Part shown: positions 1-8,857 of the stretch, piece by piece
Position numbering within the stretch: position 1 is the stretch's first letter
Layout of the letters: each line of letters opens with the position of its first letter
Assembly: GCA_025201705.1 (NCBI GenBank)
Contig: MU617119.1
Coordinates: 3,855 to 22,706, forward strand
Source of the DNA: Dissophora ornata
Lineage: Eukaryota; Mortierellomycota; Mortierellomycetes; Mortierellales; Mortierellaceae
Direction: 5' to 3'
Length of the DNA stretch: 18,852 nt
Notes under the pieces: generated by a model
What the model was told of the DNA's origin: nothing
The model's database searches: none
Seen by the model: the letters and a program-made list of their open reading frames with translations, nothing else
Program-made: the position numbers and the translations under genes

Positions 1-668
1 CCCACTTTCTCTTTAACAACGCGATTCGATTCTATGTGTTCTGGATCATTGGAGGTTGTGGTCGCATACAGGGGACTTTTTTCAGATCGTCATTCGCGTT
101 TGTTTTGATTCATCTGCATCGCTGCGAACAGCCACTTTGCACGCACTTTTTTCTTAAGTGATTTTGCGTAACCATCAAACTATGCCTATACTGAAAGTTA
201 AGAGGGGAGTGTTGTCAACAATAACACTTTGGGAACCATTTCAACATTCGAAAAACAAAGAAGTCTTAATTCCCAGCGCTGAGGTAAGGCGACAGCATCC
301 ACTTGTGTGCAACATCATCGCGACCCACTCTATCTCTGGTCAGGAGAAAGGGTAAAAGTCGCGACTAACTGGGCCTCAACTTGCATGTCCGTCTCTCCAC
401 TCAAGATGGGAGTTCAAAACAAGCAACCAAAGCGACCAGGCGATGGGATGAACTAACATGCTGGACTGAGGCTTAGAGTCTGGATGCAGAATCAACAGAG
501 CACCATCCTGCTGTTGAGACATACCATGGCACTTACTACCCCCTCCACTTATTCCCACCCAACCACGGGTAGGAGTGAAAGGACCTGTCGCGGACCCGGC
601 ACCAATAGGCGAGAAATACGTGTGGCACTTGCCTTCCGAATGTAGACTGAAATGGCGAAACCAAGTGT

Positions 669-823
669 GTGAGTGAGAAAGAGTGAGAGAGAGTGAGAGA
701 GTGAGAGAGTGAGAGAGTGAGAGAGTGAGAGAGTGAGAGAGTGAGAGAGTGAGAGAGTGAGAGAGTGAGAGAGTGAGAGAAAGTGGGAGGGTGAGAGAAA
801 GTGGGAGGGTGAGAGAGTGAGAG
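669..823. repeat. GA-rich minisatellite, 8-base period
   Basis: Tandem copies of GAGAGAGT (period 8) run almost perfectly from about 681 to 780. They then pass into variant units with AAGTGGGAGGG. The reverse strand reads as a long Leu/Ser/Thr 'protein' only because of this repeat. Copy number is probably unstable between strains. Confidence 0.9.
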
Positions 824-1093
824 TCCCTTGCGGAAATAAGCTTTGTCAATAAAACAGGCTCATTTGACAAAATGCAGTTTGTTCATTGGCACTTGCCTTT
901 GAAGACTTGCATTCCGCGTGTTATTCCCGTGTACCCTATTTTTTTTCTTGAGTATTGAGTCATTGAATCATTGACCCTCATTGCCATCAATCCATCAACC
1001 CCTCCATCGACTCACCATCAACCCTTCGTCGCTCTAAGACGACTCCGTTCGTCACTGCTCACTCTATTAACACCTATATTTGTACCACGTTTG

Positions 1094-1110
1094 CACGGTA
1101 GTCTACCGTG
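1094..1110. repeat. Short perfect inverted repeat upstream of helicase
   Basis: CACGGTA (1094-1100) and TACCGTG (1104-1110) are separated by 3 bases. This is a perfect 7-bp-arm palindrome about 110 bases before the helicase ATG. It could be an operator-like site, an element end, or chance. Confidence 0.35.
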
Positions 1111-1218
1111 TCATTTCTTTCAAACGTATCATAACGCGTGTGTTCGCATAGACCTGAGTAGACCATTACCACCAATTAACCTGTTATTCAAATAAAACAA
1201 CCTCCAGCACATATATCT

Positions 1219-3110
1219 ATGGACTTGGAAAATCATCCTCTTTTTCTTCCTGATGACGCCGTCGAACGCTGCCTGAAGACTTTCGGAGTGACCCCTAAAC
1301 CGCTGCAACTCGAAGTCGCAAAGAAGATCGGTCAAGGAGTAGACTGCGTCTTAATACCCGGATTCGGACGGGGGGAACCCTTGACGTACTTCCTCCCGCT
1401 ACTCTTCTGGCCAGGGAGAACCATCATCGTCTTGACTTCTTTGACGGCTTTGGGTCATGAACAACAGCGGAAATTTGCTGCCGCCAATATTTCTAGCATT
1501 TTTATCATGCATGAGGCGATCATTGACAGCGCTTGCATCGGGGACCTGGCGTCAGGAAAATACCAAGCGGTGTTCATGTCCCCGGAGCTAGTGTTTAATT
1601 GTACTCGGCTGATAGAACTATGGGTCAATTCGGATTGGGGACGTCAAGTCCTAGCAGTGATCATTGATGAAGCTCACTGTATCAACCATAGGGGCAACGA
1701 CTTTCGGGAAGCATATGGGCGCATCGGCGAAATTCGTAGATGGTTACCTCCAGTGAAGGCATTTATAGCCGTGACAGCAACACTTACAAACAGCGCCCTG
1801 GAAGCAATCAGCGAATGCCTGAGTTATAAAGACAATGTTTCAGTAATCAAGGAAGGCAATGACCGAACCAACGTCAAGTATATAGCCAAGGCACTTCATC
1901 ACCCAGCAAGCAGTTTTAAGGATCTAAACTTCCTCATGGACTTCAAAAGACCATTGTTTATTTCGACAGCCGAGATGAGTGTGAGAACGCTCATTCATAC
2001 TTGAGGAGTCTGGCGCCAGAATGTCATTGCGAACAGATCGGTATCTACCATTCGGCAAAGTTAGAGGAGCGCAAAGAGCGGGTGATGAGACGGTTCCGGA
2101 ACAACTCGTATTTGATACTGTTGGCAACGGAGGCTGCAGGAATCGGCTGCGATATCAGTGATGTGGTTCGGGTAGTACAGTATGGGATGCCCTCAAGTCT
2201 ATCGACACTTGTCCAGCGGATTGGCCGAGCTGCGCGCGATTCAAAACTCCAAGGCGAAGGCATACTATTACACGCAAAAACTCTTTCTCGTCATACAAGA
2301 CCGGAAACTGAGGACGATCTCCATCTCCGACAATATGTCACCACCAACCAGTGTCGCCGAGCCATTATTAACCGCATTTTCAACAACAAGCAGGCGCAAG
2401 TCGATGAGTGCTGTGACAGGTGTCATCCTAATCTAGTGGTACTAGTGGAGATGAGCGGAACTAAGAGGATCAATCTTTTAGCAAAAGAAAATGAACGTGT
2501 TAAGGAAGCAATTGAGCAGTGGCGAAAGGATATGCATGAAACGGTCTATCATCCACTGCGTTCCTTTATTGGCGTAAAAAACGTGATGCCAGACAAGATC
2601 ATTGACAGAATTGTCAAAAAGTTCGGAAGTATCGATTCTGGGGATACACTTCAGAAAGTTGCCACCTGGAATGCGAATGAAGCAGAAACTCAGAGTCTCT
2701 GGGATATCCTTCACCAACTCCAGTCAGACATTCTCTCAAACAGGATGCAAGATGCTGCAGCAGAGGACCTAGGAGTTGCACAGCCAGAACATAATACCTT
2801 TAATTCGCCACTCCTGATGTCTGCCAGAGTCCCTGCTCAGTGGCAACAACAAATAGAGGAGTTGGAGTATCCGCAGAAGCCTACTAGGAATCGCGTTCAG
2901 AAACACCCGCAGACGCCCACTAGAGTTCCTGTTCAGCGGCGACAACAACTAATGGGGCTTACACAAACGCCTACCAGAGATCGCCAACAGAAACCTGCCA
3001 GGAATCGCCTACAGGCGTCTATCAGGGTTCGCTTTATGCCACCCTTCGTATCAACACCTAATCGTCGACAGCCTAGAACGAACCCCCTCGACTCAAACGA
3101 AATTCAATAA
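1219..3110 (+). pseudogene. RecQ-family DNA helicase, frameshifted and with mutated Walker A
   Basis: The reading frame starts at ATG 1219. Frame 1 (1219-2004, 261 aa) has a Q-motif-like start (residues about 22-40), then a Walker A region 47-PGFGRGEP-54 where family members have GKT/S. The catalytic Lys is Glu and the Thr/Ser is Pro. The DEAH box follows at residues 150-153 and a TAT motif III at 186-188. The second half is in another frame and ends at 3110. It carries helicase motif V (ATEAAGIGCDI), motif VI (QRIGRAARD) and the RecQ zinc cysteines (QCRR...ECCDRC). The joining segment reads well only in the second frame from about 1962 (FDSRDECENAHSYL), so one base appears missing (or two extra) at 1957-1962. 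No GT-AG intron repairs this. A Gln/Pro/Arg-rich tail replaces any HRDC domain. Such helicases are ATP-driven 3'-5' DNA unwinders. This copy should be inactive, although an assembly error at the shift remains possible. Confidence 0.75.
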
Positions 3111-3870
3111 TCGCTTAATAAATACTTCAAAGGTTCAAGGTCCTCATTACCTTGGTCTGCATAATCTTCATATTGGTCTGAGTACTCGTCATAAACATCC
3201 ACTACACAGCTATTATCAAAAAGGCTATCGCCTAAGCTGATTGGAATGCTGCTCTGGTTAGCTGTGTCCGAGCACTCATATTGCGGGCCATTTTGACCAT
3301 ACGGTGGAACGTCTCCATGTGGTGGACCGTACTTGTCAATATGTGGGCTACCATATTCTGAGGTGTGATTCTACTTGAAAGAATTGACCCTGTTACCAAA
3401 TCTCTATTTCTTCTAGAGAGAAATCAGTTAACTGCTGACGAGTAACCTTTGTGGATGGAGTTTTGAAGCGGTTGTCCTTCTTAGCACGATCGATTTCTCG
3501 GCAGGCTCGTTTCTATACCACGTCCAAGGCTGCCTTCAAAAAGGATGGATATCCTTGAGAATTTCGTCGTTATCCTGGCATCCCAAGGTTTAAAAACATA
3601 CGCGCGGCCTATTTATCCGTGGAACCGGGTAGCCCTCTCTGACATCGATTCATCGTCTAAAGTAAAGTAATCAGTCAAGAGCTCGAATATCGAGCATTAG
3701 AGGTTGTCAAGTATACCTAGGGCCTTCTCTACTTTAGTCCCCGGCAGAGCCGCAAGGAGTTGTTTGGCCACATTGGTAAAAATTTACTCCGAGCCAAGCA
3801 ACAACGTCGTGGCCGCGCTACAGCCGCACACGTTCATGAGGTGTGGGAACAAAAGGGGTATCCTTATTCC
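3104..3870 (-). pseudogene. Decayed minus-strand gene, tail-to-tail with the helicase
   Basis: Read on the minus strand, this stretch is strongly protein-like across three frames. Frame X (about 3870-3613) includes AKQLLAALPGTKVEKALGIL and then FELLTDYFTLDDESMSERAT. Frame Y (about 3605-3365) includes FLKAALDVV, then KRACREIDRAKKDNRF, then TPSTKVTRQQLTDFSLEEIE. Frame Z (3365-3104) is an acidic, Tyr-rich C-terminus with EYGSPHIDKYGPP and DVYDEYSDQYEDYAD, ending at TGA 3106-3104. In-frame stops lie at 3784, 3697, 3613, 3570, 3513 and 3393 (left edges). All are TAA or TAG. The stop overlaps the helicase stop by 7 bases. I do not recognise the family. The basic middle segment and acidic tail would suit a nucleic-acid-associated protein, but that is only an inference. 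The N-terminus is not defined, and bases beyond about 3870 look like the next gene's promoter. Confidence 0.6.
3117..3122 (+). terminator. Candidate polyadenylation signal
   Basis: AATAAA lies seven bases after the helicase stop codon. It falls inside the minus-strand decayed gene, so the two 3' ends overlap. Confidence 0.35.
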
Positions 3871-3973
3871 TTTTCTTCTCTCCTTTGATTCCTGACAAGT
3901 CCTTTTTCTCAGAGAGAAAAAAAGTCTGCCTCCCTCCTTTTCTTCATTCCACCACTCCATCAGCTCATTCACA

Positions 3974-6522
3974 ATGACACACTACGATCGCGTGCCGACT
4001 ACAGACAGCGACTCGCTGGAAGCACAGACACCCTTGCGCACACCCTCAGGCTTATCCCTCACCTCCGCCATCAGAGCGCGGGCCACATCCCTTGTCTCGG
4101 ATATCTCGAGGTCGTCATTCCCTCGCAACAGCAGCAACAGTCACACCAACAGCAACAGCAACAGCAACAGCAACGACGGCACAGACAGCTCTTCACCCCT
4201 CCTTCCGTCTAGTTCGCCAACATCTCCCTCCTCCTCGCCCTCCCCTGATACTCAAACACCACAAAGGACTGAAAGCACCAGTAATAGCAGCAGCAATAGC
4301 GGTAGCACAAGTCTGCAGATAATCAGCAATCGGTCAGCCCATGTTAGGCTCTTGCGACTGATCTGGCTGGTGGCACTTTTTGTTGGAGAACATGGAAGCT
4401 ACTGGGCCATGTTCCGTCGATGCTCCTGGCCAGAGAACTCGCATTGGGTAAATATGGCTATTATTTTCGTCGCCATCACTATGTGCCTAGACCAATGTGC
4501 ACCCTCTGGGTTATTTCTCTTTTATTTTTTGCGGCAAATTATAAGCACCACAGTGGTCCACAATCCTGCACTATAGTCCTAATCAGTGAGCAGGAAATGA
4601 GGCCCCTACGCCCTTTACTCCCGCCCACCCCCCGAGTCTTCCCCCCCCCCTCCCCCTCATCTGCACCCGAGCCATCGTCTAATCTGCATCTTCAATTGCC
4701 ACCTTGGCTCCTGCCCTGATAGAACACCAGCGATGAAGCCAAACAAGAACGATACAGGATTGCCATAGTTGCAGACCCACAGCTCACCGATTGGATGTCC
4801 TATCACCAATCAGGACTTCTTCTCGCACTGGTCGAGACTTATACGGATATCTTCATGAAGCGAAGCTTCCGCCGCATGCATTCTTCACTTAAACCAGACG
4901 CTGTCTTGTTCTTGGGCGATCTGAACGATGGAGGCAGGATCTCACATGGATATGTATTTGAGAAGAACAAAAATCGGTTCTTTGAGAGGATATTCCAGAC
5001 CAGAACTACAGCCTGGAACCAACGCCCGCTTGTTATAGACCCTACTGTTACTACTGAAGAGGGACAACCCATCTCTGAAGCTCATGGGGACGAGGAGAAC
5101 ATTGCAGTTTCCGGATACTATCAGCAACTGGCCAATGTGCCTCTGGATGCAGCAGACCGGGAGGCGATGAGAAACACAGGAAGGAGTGTGAGGCTGTATG
5201 TTGCAGGGAACCACGATGTTGGGTTTGGAGACACGCTCATTCGGTCGTCCATGGTCCGGTACAAGCAGGTCTTTGGGGCTGTCAATTATGAAATCAACGT
5301 CGGGAACCATTCGTTGGTCGTCCTGGACACCCTTTCGCTTAGCTCTGGTATCCAGGACATACGAGAAGAATCACACCGATTTCTCGCGCAGATGGAGAAA
5401 GGTAAGGGATGAGGGTTTCCGTCTATCACCTTGACAGAAAAGCACTATTGAAAACAAAGCGGTGGTTTAAAATTCATGAGAGTGTTGCAACAGGCTGGAG
5501 CCATCGTCAATGACACAGGAGGATGGATTATATCTCGATGAGATCATCTGAATCTGATGCATTTGGCGCCCATTGTTTTTCTGCCGACTGCCTGCATAGA
5601 AACACCCACTCTTCCGAGGATCTTGTTCACGCATGTCCCACTCTTCCGCCTCGACACTACGTACTGCGGTGACGCCCGCGAGACAGAGCAGTTGATCCTT
5701 AACCGCAAGGGCGAACAGTACCAAAACATGGTCAACGCCACCTTATCTCGTCAAATCCTTCACAACGTCCAGCCGGACATGGTCTTTAGCGGGGATGACC
5801 ATGACTGGTGCGAGATCGCACACTCTCTGGATGGCACACTCACGCCCGAAGTCACTCTGCCGACCTTCAGTTTCGCGCAGGGAATCCAGCAGCCAGGATT
5901 CGTAATGCTCTCACTCTACAACCCTCAACACAAGGTCAGGAATGAGTTTCCAATGATCCCTGTGGACACGGGTTTGCCGGTTTCGATGGATGAGAGTGCA
6001 GGCAGTGTGGCGAGACCTACACAGGACACGACTTTTGCCTATGAGGAGTGCATGCTGCCGAATCAAATGTTGATCTACCTATGCTACGGCGTGCTTTTTG
6101 CATGCACCTTGAATAGCATCCTGGCGCAGCGGTTCTGGTGGATGAAGAGCAGTCGACGACACCTCGAGGATCGGTTAACCTTGGCGCGGTGGAGGGATTC
6201 TAGATCCCCCCATTCTTCGGAAGCGGCGCCACAGGGATCAACAACCGCGACTGCAATCTCGACTCAACGTCAGGCACAGCAACAGACACTGCAAGAACAA
6301 CAGGAGCAATGCGAGGATGATACAGTGGGAGGGCCTTCAGACGCCTTTCTTTCGGAACAGGATACGGTTTTCAATGACAGTATGGCTGGCTGCAAACTGA
6401 GCAAGGACATCTGGCCTTTACAGTCAAGTATTTACTGGAAAATGGTCGGATGGGATCTTTGGAATATAGCGCGATATGCGATCCCATTCTATGTCCTTCT
6501 CTTTGTTGTTAGCATCATCTGA
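3974..6522 (+). CDS. Membrane metallophosphoesterase, Cdc1/Ted1/PGAP5-like
   Basis: Exons are 3974-4447, 4723-5401 and 5600-6522, giving 691 aa. Introns are GTAAAT...ATAG (275 nt, phase 0) and GTAAGG...ATAG (198 nt, phase 1). The protein starts with a Ser/Asn-rich cytosolic-type tail and then a membrane segment at about 123-147. The phosphoesterase domain follows with metal motifs IVADPQLTD (173-181), GDLNDGG (223-229), GNHD (320-323), FTHVP (His 396) and GDDHDWCEIAH (449-459). The DPQ and GDDHD variants are as I know them from fungal Cdc1/Ted1. Two further membrane segments lie near the C-terminus (IYLCYGVLFACTLNSILA, and the last about 20 residues), so catalysis is probably lumenal in ER or Golgi. 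The family removes ethanolamine phosphate from GPI-anchor mannose during export and needs Mn2+. A Gln-rich low-complexity linker sits between the last two membrane segments. The start codon is the first ATG after a pyrimidine-rich leader. The family call is firm, but which paralogue it is remains open. Confidence 0.92.
4148..4174 (+). repeat. AACAGC hexanucleotide repeat inside coding exon
   Basis: Four and a half copies of AACAGC encode alternating Asn-Ser in the disordered N-terminal tail of the metallophosphoesterase. Length changes here would stay in frame in steps of two residues. Confidence 0.85.
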
Positions 6523-6795
6523 CGAACTACTGCAGCTTATCGTCAGTCTCAGTTCAGTTGCGTATCATCATTGCGAAGATCGATGCGTCTCATCACCTTC
6601 GACGCGTCTGTAGTCGCAACTGAGACATGTTTGACCAAATTAATGATTTCATACGCGTTTTTTTTTTTTTTTCTTTTTCGTCAACTACTACCCACGGGGA
6701 TTCAACCGATTCCTCCGGTCTATTATTCTTCCACAAAACAGACCACAGCCTTTGTGCGATTCTTCTCACCTTTCCACACACAGCGGAAAACCCCC

Positions 6796-7209
6796 ATGAA
6801 TAAAGATAATAACGCCAAAGTCGTGACGACCAAACATTTCAACATCCCTGGCCAGAAAGAAACCTTTGTCGATGAAGAAAACACTGATGCCACAATTAAC
6901 ATCAATGTCGCTTCTACCTCGCCGACAACAAAGGAAGACCTGACAGCTACACTTGCCCTTTCAACCGATCAACTACAACGAAACACGGAAACCACAAACG
7001 GCGATATCGCAACCACCGTGAACGAGGATGGCCTTGCAACCGCCTCTGCACCAACATCAAAAAAAATAATTCAAATTCAAATCGATACAACGACACTTTG
7101 CGACTGTATTGTCCCAGTGCCATCGCAATCAGAAGGAAGCCACATGGCTACATTTACAAATGACCGAGAAACACTGGGCCACAGTGTTTTCTCCAGTAAT
7201 GATCTTTAG
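6796..7209 (+). CDS. Thr-rich hypothetical protein
   Basis: This is a 137-residue reading frame from ATG 6796 (MNKDNNAKVV...) to TAG 7209. I chose this ATG because the frame upstream runs through a 14-base T tract (about 6660-6673) and a CCACACACAGC pyrimidine/CA-rich leader that looks like promoter and 5' UTR. The protein is Thr, Asn and Asp rich, with no signal peptide, membrane segment or domain I can name. It has a single Cys pair (TTLCDCIVP). It lies 273 bases after the metallophosphoesterase, on the same strand, and its stop overlaps by two bases the stop of a minus-strand coding-like fragment. It could be a real lineage-specific gene, one exon of a longer gene, or a chance frame. Codon use is unremarkable. 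Confidence 0.4.
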   Translation: MNKDNNAKVVTTKHFNIPGQKETFVDEENTDATININVASTSPTTKEDLTATLALSTDQLQRNTETTNGDIATTVNEDGLATASAPTSKKIIQIQIDTTTLCDCIVPVPSQSEGSHMATFTNDRETLGHSVFSSNDL

Positions 7210-7319
7210 TTTATCGTGTCAATGATGAGCCCACCCTTGGGCTTGCCTCCTCCTTTGAGAGTTGAATGCACTCTAGGACCACCAGGATTGATCCCCGTGA
7301 CGGCAAGTCCATAGAACGG
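7206..7319 (-). other. Possible minus-strand terminal exon or gene fragment
   Basis: On the minus strand, a 37-codon stretch (7319-7209, stop TAA 7208-7206) reads PFYGLAVTGINPGGPRV and then STLKGGGKPKGGLIIDTIN. It is preceded directly by TAG (7322-7320), which could be a 3' splice site. Composition and absence of stops look like coding sequence, but I cannot name a family. The upstream exon, if any, may be the open stretch at 7700-7470. Confidence 0.3.
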
Positions 7320-7469
7320 CTATCCGGGTCCAGTATGGACTCGCTACACCAAATATATTTCACATGTTCCAATCATGCCTTTTAAAACAGAGGAAGCAAT
7401 TACAGAGCATGCGCTGCCAGTCTTCAGCAGCCAGAGCAAGGTATCTTAGTGGACACATGGTATATGGGC

Positions 7470-7700
7470 CTAGGGGCAATATTTTGGCAGTGGAGATGGG
7501 ATAGGACTTGCGCCATCACTTGTCTCTTCATTGTCCTCAATTGCATGTTCTTCAATATATTTTAGAGAAGCTGTCATGGAGATCACTCTCCTTCTAGCAA
7601 GACCTTGAATACTGCTCGATTCTTTGGATCTTGGATGATTTCCTGGGTCCGGATCAATGCCTTGAATAATAATAAAAATGGCGTACCGTCTATCATGTAT
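7470..7700 (-). other. Possible minus-strand coding fragment
   Basis: A 76-codon stop-to-stop frame on the minus strand reads GIDPDPGNHPRSKESSSIQG, then ARRRVISMTASLKYIEEHAI, then EDNEETSDGASPIPSPLPK. The mix of charged helical and Ser/Pro-rich sequence is protein-like, but there is no convincing start codon or homology. A different frame over the 7697-7586 part (FKALIRTQEIIQDPKNRAVF) is also open, so at least one of the two is misleading. It may belong with the 7319-7206 fragment as a decayed or spliced gene. Confidence 0.25.
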
Positions 7701-8525
7701 TTAGTATGTGTATGCAACATGGGTTCGCATCTCTAAAGTGAAGCTGTGGTTTCCGTGCGCGATCAGGTGGCAAGTGGCTACAGTACCGCACACTCCAAGG
7801 TGCTCTCAAGCGATGTTGGGGTTCTTGCTGAAGATCTCAGGTATTGTACAGTTTAGTACGGTCCTAAAGGTAATTCGCTCTGCATGTGGGCCGAACAACC
7901 TTGTTCCTCAAAAATGGAGTGTGTTGGCGCGCATTGTGCTCTCGACGTACTTTGCGAGAAATAGAGGAGAATATATTGATGAAGGTAAAGGACGAGAGGT
8001 TTTGTTGAATGTTTGTGACTTTATTCGAAAGCGCCCACATGTCTGTGAGCCCCCGCTGCCATCGAATGTCCCCGTGAGACTATGCCAATCTATGTCTATG
8101 GATGCACCATGACGGCGAGGCCAGATAATTTCGTTTGTGTACTTGTGCTGACTTGCTCCGGATCCTCCTCACCTCTTGCAATGAATGAATGGCCTGACCG
8201 CGTCCCATCCAGACCATCATGGGCCAGAGTAGAGACGAGAGGTACCGCACATGTTGCGTGGATGAATGCGCCTGTGCGAAGAGAGAAGACAAGAAAGCAG
8301 TTTTACGTTGCTTCGACTACCCGTGTTTGTTGCGTTTTTGCATCTGGGATCATCTGGACGGGATCATCGGTGCAATTTAAAAATCTGCACGCTTTGTTCT
8401 TTCGGGTGCTCGCGCCCTCCTACAGCCTCTCTCGGCCTTCATTTGAGTAAGACGCACTGTCTTTGCTTTCGCTTTTGCTCTTCGCTCTCGCCTTCCCTTT
8501 CTCTCTCTCTCTCTCACTCTCGCCT

Positions 8526-8559
<34 letters not shown>

Positions 8560-8857
8560 GCCTTCTCTCTCACTCTCACTCTCTGTTCTTCTTTCTCTCT
8601 CCGGTCTCTCTCTCCGTCCTCACACCTCTCTTTCTCTCTCCTCTCTGCTCTCTCCCTCTCGTCTGTACCTTTGCTCGCGTATTCAAAGCCACACTCTTTG
8701 CTGCAGAGGATTGGCATTCTATTCTACTCCACAACAACCTGTTTTATATCCACTCGGCCACACCTCGTTGCCACCATCTCTCCTATTCGCCATTGCCGAC
8801 AGCCGCCCCATTCCGCCTGGGAAACACCATTCATCAGCTCTCATTCGAACCCAGTCC
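7701..8857. other. Intergenic region upstream of the ketohexokinase-like gene
   Basis: No supported gene. An open + strand frame (7708-8112) contains LKVIRSACGPNNLVPQKWSV and FARNRGEYIDEGKGREVLL, which look faintly protein-like. It starts at GTG, has no recognisable domain and no clear promoter. From about 8430 the strand becomes strongly pyrimidine-rich and leads into the promoter and 5' UTR of the kinase gene. Confidence 0.5.
8498..8657. repeat. CT-rich microsatellite in kinase promoter
   Basis: This is nearly pure (CT)n with occasional CACTCTCGCC interruptions, ending about 200 bases before the kinase start codon. Polypyrimidine tracts of this type are common in fungal promoters and leaders. 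All the long Leu/Ser frames reported by translation over it are artefacts of the repeat. Confidence 0.9.

Larger units (their letters stand above)
1..1218. other. Left flank, no supported gene
   Basis: No convincing gene is visible here. An ATG at 182 opens 33 codons that end at a good donor-like GTAAGG (282), so a small first exon is possible, but no second exon or homology was found. The minus-strand reading of 376-870 is mostly a translation of the GA repeat. A 13-base word, TGGCACTTGCCTT, occurs at 623-635 and again at 887-899, bracketing the minisatellite. Bases 900-1218 are AT-richer and pyrimidine-rich, as expected for the 5' flank of the helicase reading frame. A small inverted repeat (CACGGTA/TACCGTG) lies at 1094-1110. 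Confidence 0.5.

Noticed and set aside
669..823. Tandem repeat considered as a CRISPR-like or telomeric array
   Set aside because: The period is 8 bases with no unique spacers and no TTAGGG-type unit. It is a simple minisatellite.
376..870. 164-codon minus-strand frame rich in Leu/Ser/Thr
   Set aside because: Most of it is a translation of the 8-base GA minisatellite. The rest shows no recognisable domain.
4448..4722. Continuation of the metallophosphoesterase exon 1 frame to a stop at 4576
   Set aside because: The GT-AG intron 4448-4722 joins exon 1 in frame to the IVADPQLTD catalytic motif. The unspliced extension has no family match.
4839..5310. Minus-strand frames inside the metallophosphoesterase exon 2
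   Set aside because: They are antisense to an exon that carries conserved catalytic motifs.
7783..8251. 10-base word GTACCGCACA at 7783 and 8242, with other GTACCG sites nearby
   Set aside because: It is too short and too scattered to separate from chance without genome-wide counts.
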